From the NCBI GenBank assembly GCA_965237965.1, contig CBDEGT010000003.1, forward strand, positions 1 to 64,000: 64,000 bases of DNA. Reading direction: 5' to 3'. The notes beneath the pieces were generated by a model. It searched no databases. It was not told the origin of the DNA and was given only the letters and a program-made list of their open reading frames with translations. Position numbers and translations under genes: made by a program. This stretch comes from UBA2988 sp965237965 (GTDB lineage Bacteria > Gemmatimonadota > Gemmatimonadetes > Longimicrobiales > Gaopeijiaceae). Positions 10,071 through 18,249 of this stretch are shown here, piece after piece; within the stretch, counting starts at the first letter, position 1; each line of letters starts with the position of its first letter.

Positions 10071-10499
10071 ATGCCCGTACGCACCGCCGAGGCCGAGTGG
10101 AAGGGCAATCTGGCCCAGGGTTCAGGCCGGATGAAGACGGAGACAGCGAGTTTCGACGGCTCTTACTCGGCCGGATCTCGGTTCGAGGAGGCGAAGGGCA
10201 CGAATCCGGAGGAGCTCATCGCGGCCGCTCACGCGGGTTGCTTTTCCATGGCGCTGTCCGCCCAGCTCTCGAAGGCCGGACACGAGCCCCAGAGTGTGAG
10301 GACCACGGCCCGTGTTCACATCGAAAAGGGGGCCGAGGGGTTCTCGATCACTCGTATCGAGCTCCGGACCCGTGCTCGCGTGCCTGGCGTCGACGATGCC
10401 ACCTTCCGAGAGAAGGCGGAGGCCGCGAAGACGGGTTGTCCAGTCTCCAAGGCCCTCGAGGCAGTGGAGATCATCCTGGACGCCGGCTTGGAGGCTTGA
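10071..10499 (+). CDS. OsmC/Ohr-family peroxiredoxin
   Basis: 142 residues with an excellent Shine-Dalgarno (aaggagg at 10036-10042 region) ahead of ATG 10071, which decides the start against a longer open frame. It has the two catalytic cysteines of OsmC proteins, C57 (AAAHAGCFSMALS) and C123 (KTGCPVSKAL), plus the SRFEEAKGTNPEELI motif. The family reduces organic hydroperoxides and fatty-acid peroxides in the cytoplasm using a Cys pair. The length matches the OsmC subgroup. An FAD oxidoreductase follows 27 nt later and may be co-transcribed; it could supply reducing power, but that is only inference. Confidence 0.92.
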   Translation: MPVRTAEAEWKGNLAQGSGRMKTETASFDGSYSAGSRFEEAKGTNPEELIAAAHAGCFSMALSAQLSKAGHEPQSVRTTARVHIEKGAEGFSITRIELRTRARVPGVDDATFREKAEAAKTGCPVSKALEAVEIILDAGLEA

Positions 10500-10526
10500 G
10501 GCGGAAGGAACGGTCGAGGATCGCGA

Positions 10527-11723
10527 ATGCCGCACCATCGTTACCTGATCATCGGGGGCGGCATGGCGGCGGATGCCGCCGTTCGCGGGATCCGTGCTGT
10601 CGACCCGGAGGGCTCGATCCGTCTGATCTCGGCCGAGGCCGATCCCCCCTACGACCGACCACCCCTGAGCAAGGGACTCTGGCGGGGGATGGATCCGGAG
10701 CGGATATGGCGCGGCACGGCCGACCTCGGGGTCGAGCTCCTGCTCGGGCGACGTGTGACTCGGGTGGAGGTCGACGATCGAACGGTCACCGACGAGCGCG
10801 GTACGGTGCATTCCTGGGAGAAGCTCCTGTTGGCCACGGGGGGCGCCCCGCGGCTCCTTCCCGGTGCCCCGCCTCAAGTCATCCACTTCCGCACCTGGCG
10901 CGACTACCAGGCCCTCCAGAAAGTGGCCCAGCACGGTCGACGCATCGCCGTGATCGGGGGCGGGTTCGTGGGATCCGAGCTGTCCGCCTCCTTGGCTCAG
11001 AACGGGAAGGACGTCGTCCTCATATTCCCGGAGGAGGCGATCGGGGGAGGGCGATTCCCCCCGGGTCAGGGTCGATTCCTCAACGCGTATTACCGGGAAC
11101 GCGGGGTGGAAGTCCGCACGCAAAGCACGGTGGTGTCGGTGCGCCGGAGCGGGGACCGCATGTTGCTGGCCGTGGAGGGACCCGGCGGCGGGTCCGAAAC
11201 GATTCGTGTGGACGCCGTGGTCGCTGGACTCGGGATCGTTCCCGAAATCTCGCTCGCGCAATCCGCGGGGGTAGCGGTGGATGAGGGGATCGTCGTGGAC
11301 GGAGCGCTGCGGACGGGGCATCCCGCGATCTGGGCTGCGGGGGACGCGGCTTCGGTGTGGTCGCCCGTGCTCGGACGGCGGACCCGGGCCGAGCACGAGG
11401 ACCAGGCGAATGTCACAGGGGAACAGGCCGGACGCTCGATGGCGGGTGAGAGTGTCGAGCTCGACCACCTACCTTCGTTCTACTCGGACCTCTTCGACCT
11501 AGCGTACGAAGCCGTGGGTGGCTTCGAGCCCGACCAAGAAGTGGTCGAGGATTGGGCTGAGCCGGGTCGTAAGGGTGTGCTCTACCACCTGGACGGTGGG
11601 CGCGCGCGCGGCATCGCGCTCTGGGGAGTGCCGGGCAAGCTGCGTGAGGCGCGCCACCTCATCCGGGAAGGGGAACGGCGCAGCCCAGCCGACTGGAAAG
11701 GCGCGATCTCAGCGGAGGGCTGA
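10527..11723 (+). CDS. FAD-dependent NAD(P)H oxidoreductase (ferredoxin-reductase-like)
   Basis: 398 residues with an N-terminal FAD-binding GGGMAADAAV (in YLIIGGGMAADAAVRG), DPPYDRPPLSKGLW, an NAD(P)-binding GGGFVGSELSASLA and the FAD-contact motif IWAAGDAASVW. These are the marks of the AIF/rubredoxin-ferredoxin reductase class (pyridine nucleotide-disulfide oxidoreductase fold without the redox-active Cys pair). Its electron acceptor is not evident: there is no ferredoxin or Rieske gene nearby. It follows the OsmC gene on the same strand. Its 3' end overlaps the convergent otsA by 15 bp. Confidence 0.85.
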   Translation: MPHHRYLIIGGGMAADAAVRGIRAVDPEGSIRLISAEADPPYDRPPLSKGLWRGMDPERIWRGTADLGVELLLGRRVTRVEVDDRTVTDERGTVHSWEKLLLATGGAPRLLPGAPPQVIHFRTWRDYQALQKVAQHGRRIAVIGGGFVGSELSASLAQNGKDVVLIFPEEAIGGGRFPPGQGRFLNAYYRERGVEVRTQSTVVSVRRSGDRMLLAVEGPGGGSETIRVDAVVAGLGIVPEISLAQSAGVAVDEGIVVDGALRTGHPAIWAAGDAASVWSPVLGRRTRAEHEDQANVTGEQAGRSMAGESVELDHLPSFYSDLFDLAYEAVGGFEPDQEVVEDWAEPGRKGVLYHLDGGRARGIALWGVPGKLREARHLIREGERRSPADWKGAISAEG

Positions 11724-13238
11724 GGCGTCCCCGGCCGACGAACCGGCGAAGAACCCGCTCGGCGCGACCGGACGCCATTGCTCCACCTCGCTGTCCGAGC
11801 CCAGATCCTCGTCGGCCGCGGCCTTGAGGAACGTCTCGGTCCACCAAAAGATATCGCGCGCACGGATCAGCTCGCGCAGGGCCTCCATGCGTCGCCGGCG
11901 CTCCCCCGGTGCCATGGCAACCGCGCGATGGATCGCGTCGGCCACGCCTTCTGCGTCGTTCGGGTTCACGAGCAGCACGTGGTCCTGGAGCTGCGCACCC
12001 GCTCCAGCAGACTCAGAGAGGATCAGGACTCCGTTTCCCTCTAGGCTGGAAGCGCAAAACTCCTTGGCGACCAGATTCATCCCGTCCTTGAGCGGCGTAA
12101 CGAGTGCAACGCCCGCCGCCCGGTAATGTGCCACCAACTCCTTGCGGTCCCAACGCCCATATCGGTAGTGGATCGGGACCCAACCACCGCGCGTGAACTC
12201 GCCCTGGATGCGGCCGACCAATCGCTCGATTTCCTCCTTCATGCGATCGTATTCGGGGATGTCCTCACGGCTGGGAACCACCAACTGTACCAGGGTGACG
12301 CGTTCACGCAGATGCGGGTAGCGCTCGAGTGCGAGGCGGTACCCTTCCAGCTTGTGCGGAATCCCTTTCGAGTAGTCGAGCCGATCCACACCCAGGATCA
12401 CGGTTCGCCCAATGAACTCGGATCGAAGCCCGGCAACCCGCTCAGAAACCTCATCCGTGGCGGCGGTCCCCGCGAAGTCAGCAAAATCGATCGAAACCGG
12501 GAAGACGCCCACGCGCACCGTCCGGCCGGCAAGCCGGACGCGCACCACACGACCCTCTCCTTCGACTACGGCCTCCGGGCACATGTTGCCGAGACAGGAG
12601 AGGAAGTTCGACCGGTCGCGATGCGACTGGAATCCTACGAGGTCAAAGGAAAGGAGCCCGCGCAGCACCTCGAAGCGCCAGGGCAGATTCAGAAACACGT
12701 CGAGCGGAGGAAAGGGGATGTGAAGAAAGAACCCCATTCGCTGCTCGTACCCACGCTCGCGCAGCTCTCTCCCGAGCATCATCAGGTGGTAGTCGTGCAC
12801 CCAAAGGAAGTCGCCCGGCCGTTTCTCCCGATCCACGACGCGAGCGAACTTGCGGTTGACCTGACCGTACGTGTGCCAGAAACGCGGGTTGAAGTCGCAC
12901 TGCGTCTGGAAATCGTGGAATAACGGCCAGATCACGCGGTTCGAGAAGCCCAGGTAGAAGTCGTCACGCTGGCGTGAGCTCAGGTTGACGCCCTTGACCT
13001 GATATCCGTGGCCCGCAGTCGACTGCTCGAGCACGGAATCCACGTCGGGTATGCGACCCCTCTCGATGCCCGGCCACCCGATCCACATGCCGCCGCGCTC
13101 GCGCAACACCGGCTCGAGCGCCGTGACCAGCCCACCAGAGCCGCGCTCGAGCGTCCAATCCCCCTTCCCTTCCTGGGTCAGGACGACGGGAAGCCGGTTG
13201 GAGATGACGACCAGGCGGTCGGGTCGGGCGCTCGACAC
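11709..13238 (-). CDS. otsA: Trehalose-6-phosphate synthase
   Basis: 509 residues from a GTG at 13238. It matches GT20 trehalose-phosphate synthases throughout: VVISNRLPVVL with a G-rich GSGGLVTAL at the N-terminus, WVHDYHLMMLG, GFFLHIPFPP, GVDRLDYSKGIPHKL, and the C-terminal TPLKDGMNLVAKEF and LSESAGAG. It transfers glucose from a nucleotide-glucose donor to glucose-6-phosphate. With otsB upstream on the same strand it makes trehalose, a compatible solute and stress protectant. The gap to otsB is 97 bp, with no terminator visible. Confidence 0.95.
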   Translation of the reverse strand: MSSARPDRLVVISNRLPVVLTQEGKGDWTLERGSGGLVTALEPVLRERGGMWIGWPGIERGRIPDVDSVLEQSTAGHGYQVKGVNLSSRQRDDFYLGFSNRVIWPLFHDFQTQCDFNPRFWHTYGQVNRKFARVVDREKRPGDFLWVHDYHLMMLGRELRERGYEQRMGFFLHIPFPPLDVFLNLPWRFEVLRGLLSFDLVGFQSHRDRSNFLSCLGNMCPEAVVEGEGRVVRVRLAGRTVRVGVFPVSIDFADFAGTAATDEVSERVAGLRSEFIGRTVILGVDRLDYSKGIPHKLEGYRLALERYPHLRERVTLVQLVVPSREDIPEYDRMKEEIERLVGRIQGEFTRGGWVPIHYRYGRWDRKELVAHYRAAGVALVTPLKDGMNLVAKEFCASSLEGNGVLILSESAGAGAQLQDHVLLVNPNDAEGVADAIHRAVAMAPGERRRRMEALRELIRARDIFWWTETFLKAAADEDLGSDSEVEQWRPVAPSGFFAGSSAGDASALR

Positions 13239-13335
13239 GGTCTTCTCAGGTGGCGGAGGGCGCGGCCTACGCCCACACGTGAATCCCGGACTTCGGTACT
13301 GGATGCGCTACCCCGTTAGGAGCCTGGCGCACCAG

Positions 13336-14130
13336 TCATGCGGCGGCTCGGCGCCATCGGTCGAGAAACGCGAGCAGCTGCTCCGGAGGCCGTAGCCAGA
13401 GGTGGGCGGCGCTCTGCCGGGGCTCGGAGCGCACCAGGGCGCTCAAAGCGCTGATCCGACCCAGCTCCGCCAGATGGTGCAGCGCACCGAAGGCCGCCTC
13501 GTCGGTCAGGTCGTCCCCAAGGTACGCCGCCGCCGTGCCCCGCGGCTCCTGTGCGAGTACCTCGCGTACGGCATCACGCTTGTCCCAGCCCGACACACGT
13601 AGCTCGATTCCGCCGTCGAACCCGTGGACCTCGAGAGCCGGCACTTCCAACGTCTTCCACGCGTCCCGAGTGGTCGCAAGAACCCGCTCGGCGTCGACCG
13701 GGGCCATCCCCCGTACGTGGATGGCGACCGACGCTGGCTTGACCTCCACACGGTCCCGGAACTCGCGCGTCGCGACGGCTCGTGCCCCCTCGGCGAGCGC
13801 CTCTGCCACTTCCGCCGGGAGCTGTCGCGTACGTGGAGGCTCGCCCGGCTGGAGCCGCTCCCACCCATGGGTGCCCCACAGCTCCGGGGGCGGCTCAACC
13901 CCCAGGAGCGGACGGAGCGCCTCGAGAGTACGGCCCGAAACCACCACCACACGGGTGCGGCCGGACCTGATCAGCGCCTGGACCGCCTCCCGGACGCCCG
14001 GGTAGGGCGTCGCCTGGTCACGCTCCACCCGGAAGGGCGCGAGCGTTCCGTCGTAGTCGAGCAGCAGGACGCGCGCGGGCGCGGCCATCAGCGTTGCCAG
14101 GAACGTGGCGAGAAGCTCCTCCTCTGTCAC
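13336..14130 (-). CDS. otsB: Trehalose-6-phosphate phosphatase
   Basis: 264 residues from a GTG at 14130 whose first bases overlap the lspA stop (GTGA). The frame extends farther up but would duplicate lspA sequence, so this start is preferred. The HAD catalytic motif LLLDYDGTLAPF (D25 and D27) is followed by VVVSGRTLEAL, LWGTHGWERL, HVRGMAPVDAERV, and the late Asp motif AAYLGDDLTDEAAF. It removes phosphate from trehalose-6-phosphate made by OtsA. Coupling to lspA is positional; no functional link is known. Confidence 0.95.
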   Translation of the reverse strand: MTEEELLATFLATLMAAPARVLLLDYDGTLAPFRVERDQATPYPGVREAVQALIRSGRTRVVVVSGRTLEALRPLLGVEPPPELWGTHGWERLQPGEPPRTRQLPAEVAEALAEGARAVATREFRDRVEVKPASVAIHVRGMAPVDAERVLATTRDAWKTLEVPALEVHGFDGGIELRVSGWDKRDAVREVLAQEPRGTAAAYLGDDLTDEAAFGALHHLAELGRISALSALVRSEPRQSAAHLWLRPPEQLLAFLDRWRRAAA

Positions 14131-14651
14131 GGCGGTGGGGACGTCGCCTCGGTACCGTTCGGGGCGGAGCGACGCTCCTCCCGCTCCTCCAGCCAGAAGG
14201 AGATCGCGAGCAGCGCGGCTCCGCACGTGATGGCCATGTCGGCGACGTTGAAGATGGGGAAGTTCGCGAATCCCAGGTCCACCGGACCGATAAAGTCAAC
14301 GACCCCGCGGCGCCAGCGCACCCGGTCGTAAAGGTTGCCGACCGCGCCCGCCACCACGAGCGAGAGGGAGACGAGCCGGAGCGTGTCTTCCTTCCTCGCT
14401 TGCACGAGCAGCATCCCCAGCAACGCCAGCGCCACGAACGTGACGGGTACGAAGAACCACCTAGAGTCGTCACCGATCCCGATTCCGAAGGCCGCACCGC
14501 GATTGAACGCGAGGGTCAGCGGAAGGAGCCCCCCGAAAAGCTCGATGCGGCGTCCATCGGACAGTGCCTCGAGCGCCCACCGCTTCGAGATCCAGTCGAG
14601 GACAACAATCAGGGGAAAGATGACTCCGAAGATTGCCGGCTTCGCTCTCAC
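14127..14651 (-). CDS. lspA: Lipoprotein signal peptidase II
   Basis: 174 residues from a GTG at 14651; the frame is open further upstream (to 14993), but that part has no membrane-protein character. Four hydrophobic segments and the catalytic motifs are visible: FNRGAAFG, GAVGNLYDRV with the first catalytic Asp, VVDFIGP, and FNVADMAI with the second Asp. It is an inner-membrane aspartyl protease that removes lipoprotein signal peptides, fitting the lipoproteins seen in this window. It overlaps otsB by 4 nt. Confidence 0.93.
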   Translation of the reverse strand: MRAKPAIFGVIFPLIVVLDWISKRWALEALSDGRRIELFGGLLPLTLAFNRGAAFGIGIGDDSRWFFVPVTFVALALLGMLLVQARKEDTLRLVSLSLVVAGAVGNLYDRVRWRRGVVDFIGPVDLGFANFPIFNVADMAITCGAALLAISFWLEEREERRSAPNGTEATSPPP

Positions 14652-14814
14652 CACGACTCCACGAGCTGTCCCCACCGCCGGCTGCCCTGTGCGTGGGCAG
14701 ACCCTTCTCGAGCGCGGGGGCGCACGAATCTCTCGGTAGACCGCACCCCTGCGCCAGTTGGGAGGCGCGCGCGGCGAGGCCCTTCGGGACCGCGGCCGGC
14801 CCGCTGGGACACGA

Positions 14815-15408
14815 CTACGAGCACAGATCCAGTGAAGCGAGAGTTCGCACCCTCCCGCGTCGTACCCAGCAGTTGAGTCCGCACGACACCAGGCCGGCGT
14901 CTGCGAACAGGCGACGGTAGGTGCGCGCAGCCCTGGGTCGCCACTGCTCATGGTCACCGTCGAACGCGTCTGCCGAGGTGAGCGCGTCCGCATACAGTAT
15001 GCCGCTAGCGAGCCTCCGCATGGCGGTGAGCCCGCGTCGCAGCTCCGGCGTGGGCACGTAGTGGATCACGTCGGAGCAGACGATCAAATCGAAGGGCCCA
15101 GGCAGCCCGAGCCGTCCGACGGTTCCGACTGTGCCTGCACGAATGTCACGGCTCGCCCCGAAGCGCCGGACCACGTATTGGCTGCTATCCACTCCCGTAT
15201 AGCTCATACAAGGGCGGATGCGCTTGAGTTCGGCTCGCCAGCAACCCTCGCCGCAGCCGACGTCGAGCACCGACCGGAGCTCTCGGTCGAGTACGTACTC
15301 GGCAGCCGCAAGGGCCAGCCGGGTCTTGCGGCGGATCATCGCGGCGGTCACCAGCGCCTCGCCACCACGGTACCATCGATCGAAGTAGCTCCGGTCGTAC
15401 CGCTTCAA
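14815..15408 (-). CDS. Class I SAM-dependent methyltransferase (NodS-like)
   Basis: About 197 residues from a TTG at 15408 preceded by ggga; the frame is open to 15558, but no better start lies there. The SAM-binding motif I is VLDVGCGEGCWRAEL (residues 47-61), followed by YTGVDSSQYV, FDLIVCSDVIHYV and a late LLYADAL-like strand. It belongs to the small-molecule/N-methyltransferase group with the GCGEG signature; the substrate is unknown. It has the same direction as lspA but is separated by 163 bp in which I see nothing. It borders the decayed region that starts at 15433. Confidence 0.8.
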   Translation of the reverse strand: MKRYDRSYFDRWYRGGEALVTAAMIRRKTRLALAAAEYVLDRELRSVLDVGCGEGCWRAELKRIRPCMSYTGVDSSQYVVRRFGASRDIRAGTVGTVGRLGLPGPFDLIVCSDVIHYVPTPELRRGLTAMRRLASGILYADALTSADAFDGDHEQWRPRAARTYRRLFADAGLVSCGLNCWVRRGRVRTLASLDLCS

Positions 15409-15432
15409 GCGATTTCTCCCTGTGATCGGCGT

Positions 15433-15600
15433 ATGTCCTCCTACTATCGGGTCCTCGCGGTCGGCTACGACAGTACCCTCACGGACGCGCGTTCGGGACG
15501 CGCTCCAGGCGGAAGGCTTCGGCGTACTCACCGAGATCGTCGCCGGCGCCACGCTCAAGAAGAGGCTCGAGAGCGCCGGTCGCTCACGAGAAGGACACCT
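15433..15600 (+). pseudogene. Remnant of a DUF302 protein
   Basis: An ATG at 15433 begins MSSYYRVLAVGYDSTLTDAR. After a one-base shift the frame that follows reads RVRDALQAEGFGVLTEI and then ATLKKRLE. This is the N-terminal pattern of DUF302 proteins (MSYY... then VREALxAEGFGVLTEIDVxATLKxKL). The middle and C-terminal parts of the domain are missing, and a second small lesion lies after TEI. The function of DUF302 proteins is poorly known; they often sit near stress or metal genes. The identification rests on one short conserved stretch. Confidence 0.5.
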
Positions 15601-15620
15601 CGCTGCCCGTCGTTCAGCCG

Positions 15621-15803
15621 CTAGGGAGCGAACGCTCCCAGAGCGGCCTCCTCGACCGAAAGCGGGTGGACTGCGCGGGTCCGGTCGAACCAGAACCGAG
15701 CGTCGAACTGCTCGGGCAGCCTCGCCTCGTAATAGTGGCTCCGACGCTCGGTGTCGGGTCGGTAGATCACCCCCGCGGCCCGCTGCAGCCGCGCCGGCCT
15801 GAG
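15621..15803 (-). pseudogene. C-terminal remnant of an erythromycin-esterase-family protein
   Basis: Sixty codons read leftward from just after a stop at 15804-15806 to a TAG at 15621. They contain RAAGVIYRPDTERRSHYYEA, then RLPEQFDARFWFDRTRAV and HPL, which matches the conserved end of erythromycin-esterase-family proteins (GVIYRPxTERxSHYxxAxL...QFDAxxxxDxTRAxxPL). The remaining ~350 residues, including the catalytic domain, are absent. It lies 20 bp from the end of the histidine-kinase pseudogene, so a deletion probably joined them. There is no start codon context; it is not a functional gene. Confidence 0.72.
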
Positions 15804-15823
15804 CTACACAGTCGCCTGGTCCA

Positions 15824-16835
15824 TTACGCTGGCCTTGCGGGTAACGTCACGGTGACCCGGGTCCCCTGCCCCACCTTGCTCTCGATGCTCACGCGTCCCC
15901 CGACCACGGCGGCGCGCTCCTGCATCCCGATGAGGCCCAGCCCCCCTCCGAGCGATTTGGCGGTGCGGTCCGTGAACCCGTGGCCTCAGTCGACCACGCT
16001 CACCACCACGTTCGCTTGGCCGCGACGCACCGTTACCGTGGCCGAATCTGCTCCCGAGTGGCGGGCGACGTTTGAGAGCGCCTCCTGGACGACCCGATAC
16101 AGGACGAGCCGCGAATTCTGGCCCAGCAGGTCGTCTACCGCGTCGGCCTCGAGCTCGACGACGAAGCCGGTGCCCTCCCGCAGCGCGCGCGTGTGGGCTC
16201 GCAGCGCGGCCACGATCCCCGCGTCCTCCAGCTCAGGAGGCCGCAGGCCACGCGCGATCCGACGAACGCCCTCGGCGCAGGCCGCCAACTCGTCGCGGAA
16301 TCCCTTCAGGTAGCCGCTCGCGACTTGATCGGTAGACTGGCGCTCGATGAGCCGGAGCCGAAGCAAGAGCGCGGAGAGGCGCTGCGCCGTGTCATCGTGC
16401 AGCTCGCGCGCGATCCTCTTCCGCTCGGCCTCCGAGGCCTGGAGCGCCGCCACGCCGAAGTCCCGCAAGCGCTTGCGCTCCGAAACATCCCGCACCGTCG
16501 CGATCGTGAAGAGGCCTGCCTCGCTCTTCAGGGGGCTCAGGCCGATCTCCACGGGAAACTCGGTGTCATCGCTCCTTCGGGCCATGAGTTGCAAGCCGGA
16601 TTCCCATCGGCCGCGCGCGCGGGTGTGCCACGTAGTTGCGACGGTGAGCGGCGTGGCCGCTGCGGACGGCCTCCGGAACCAGGGCGTCCACACCCCTCCC
16701 CACCAACTGAGCACGCGTATAGCCGAACAGCTGCTCGGCGATCGGGTTCGCATCACGGATGCAGCCGCCCCCGTCTACCACCAGGATGCCGTCCGGGGAA
16801 GCCATGAATACGGCACCGTACTCGTCATTCGTCAT
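15824..16835 (-). pseudogene. PAS-domain histidine kinase with a frameshift and an internal stop
   Basis: From ATG 16835 the protein begins MTNDEYGAVFMASPDGILVV, then GYTRAQLVGRGVDALVPEAV and HPRARPMG, a PAS sensor domain. Near 16600 one extra base shifts the frame, which continues as SGLQLMARRSDDTEFPVEIG, LFTIATVRDVSERKRL and the HisKA_3 box ERKRIARELHDDTAQRLSAL. The ATP-binding domain is cut by TGA at 15986-15988 inside the G1 box (VVD-stop-GHGF). The same frame then continues normally to GGGLGLIGMQERAAVVGG and a TAA at 15824. With both lesions no kinase can be made. It was a NarL-type sensor; no response regulator lies in the window. Confidence 0.85.
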
Positions 16836-17041
16836 GCGCGGTCTCGCGAACGTCCTGCTGATCGGATTGAACGTAGCGCCGCGCCTCTTTACGCGGAACG
16901 AGCGGTCGGCCAGAATAACCCGGACGTCCCGACCATGCACCAGCCCGGCAATCCCCGACAGTCGCGAACTGAACCTTCCCCACACGCGCGTGCGTACCAC
17001 CTCCGACGTCGATCCCACACCCCGTGGAGCACCTTCACCAT

Positions 17042-17062
17042 AGCGCGACGTTCGGTCGCGCT
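17042..17062 (+). promoter_or_regulatory. Hairpin in the leader of the first universal stress gene
   Basis: Arms 17042-17049 and 17055-17062 are perfectly complementary (8 bp) around gttcg. The hairpin ends just before the Shine-Dalgarno (gaggagg, about 17069-17075) of the gene starting at 17083. It could be a leader stem or the end of an upstream unit; no T-run follows. Confidence 0.35.
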
Positions 17063-17082
17063 CCCGACGAGGAGGTGGACCG

Positions 17083-18033
17083 ATGATCCGCAGAGTCCTT
17101 GTCACCCTCGACGGCTCCACGTTTGCCGAGGCGGCGCTCCCGCCTGCGGTGGCGCTCGCGCGTAGAAGCGGCGCCGAGCTCCGGCTCCTCGTGGCCCACG
17201 ACCCGACGTGGGCCTTCGCCGACCACGAGGCCCAAGCCGGCGCCCGAGCCAGAGCTCTCGCATATCTCGCTCTCAAGCAGGAACCCATCGGTGCGACGGA
17301 CCTGCAAGTCACGCCGGTGCTTCGCGACGGCCAGGTCGTACGGACGGTCCTCGAGGAGGCCAAAGAGTGGAACGCCGATCTGATCGTGATGGCGACCCAC
17401 GGGCGAGGGCCGGTTTCGCGATTCTGGCTCGGTAGCGTGGCCGATCAGTGCGTACGTCGCTCGCATCGCCCGGTACTCCTCCTCCGGCCCCCGGAGGATG
17501 GCTCTCTCGGGAAGGAGGGCGGTTGGAGCGTTCGTCGCGTCGTGATCCCGGTCGACGGCTCGCAGCTCGCTGAAACCGCGCTCGACGCGGGACTCGATAT
17601 CGCCGATTACTTCGGCGCTCCGATCGATCTGCTGCGGGTCGTGGGAAGGGTAGAGCTACCCGCGACTCCGTTCCTCCCCGAGGCGGTCGCGATGAGCAGC
17701 GAGATGTTCGAGGCGGAACGCGTCGCGGCTGAGGAGTATGTCGAGCAGCTGAGCGAGAAGCTCCGCTCGTCCGGCACGGAGTCGTCGAAGCGCGTGGTCA
17801 TCGCGGATCGAGTCGCCCACGCCATTCTGGAGCATGCTGGGAGCGACCTAATCGTGATCGCGACGCATGCACGGCTCGGTGTGAACCGGGCCGTATTGGG
17901 GAGCGTCGCAGATCAGGTGGTACGGGGGGCGACCGGCCCCGTGCTCGTGGTTCCGCCCCAGGACGGCTCCCAGGACAACGAGGAGCAAGCGCTTCGGGCC
18001 GACCGCCCGTCCACCATGACGACGGGGGCCTGA
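17083..18033 (+). CDS. Tandem-domain universal stress protein (UspA fold)
   Basis: 316 residues with a strong SD (gaggagg) 8 nt before ATG 17083. Two Usp domains are visible. The first starts IRRVLVTLDGSTFAEAALP and ends with the nucleotide-binding loop ATHGRGPVSRFWLGSVADQ. The second starts VRRVVIPVDGSQLAETALD and ends ATHARLGVNRAVLGSVADQV with GPVLVVPP. The G-x2-G-x9-G(S/T) pattern in both suggests ATP binding. The family helps survival under starvation, oxidative or hypoxic stress; the precise role is unknown. A paralogue of the same architecture follows at 18250. Confidence 0.9.
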   Translation: MIRRVLVTLDGSTFAEAALPPAVALARRSGAELRLLVAHDPTWAFADHEAQAGARARALAYLALKQEPIGATDLQVTPVLRDGQVVRTVLEEAKEWNADLIVMATHGRGPVSRFWLGSVADQCVRRSHRPVLLLRPPEDGSLGKEGGWSVRRVVIPVDGSQLAETALDAGLDIADYFGAPIDLLRVVGRVELPATPFLPEAVAMSSEMFEAERVAAEEYVEQLSEKLRSSGTESSKRVVIADRVAHAILEHAGSDLIVIATHARLGVNRAVLGSVADQVVRGATGPVLVVPPQDGSQDNEEQALRADRPSTMTTGA

Positions 18034-18249
18034 GCGGGTTCTGCGGACCCCGTCACGGCGCGGGCGCCGAGAGGCTATGCCCTGAGAGGTTGAGGGCAAC
18101 CGCCAGCAGGAGCCCGGTAGTCCGCTGCGGTTGCGGCGAGCCCCTCCTGGCCGTCGTTTGATCGTACGTCCTGGGCGTCGAAGTCGGGCGCGGACCGGAT
18201 GAGCGCGGACCGGACCTCATCCCGCACCCTCGTTCAGGAGGCAAGTCTC

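Noticed and set aside
15986..15988. TGA read as selenocysteine in the histidine kinase
   Set aside because: The position is the variable residue of the ATP-binding G1 box, not a redox site; no selenocysteine-insertion hairpin was evident, and the gene also has a frameshift.
18053..18249. Small leftward ORF in the gap between the two Usp genes
   Set aside because: No family-like sequence, signal or ribosome binding site; its coding appearance comes from high GC.
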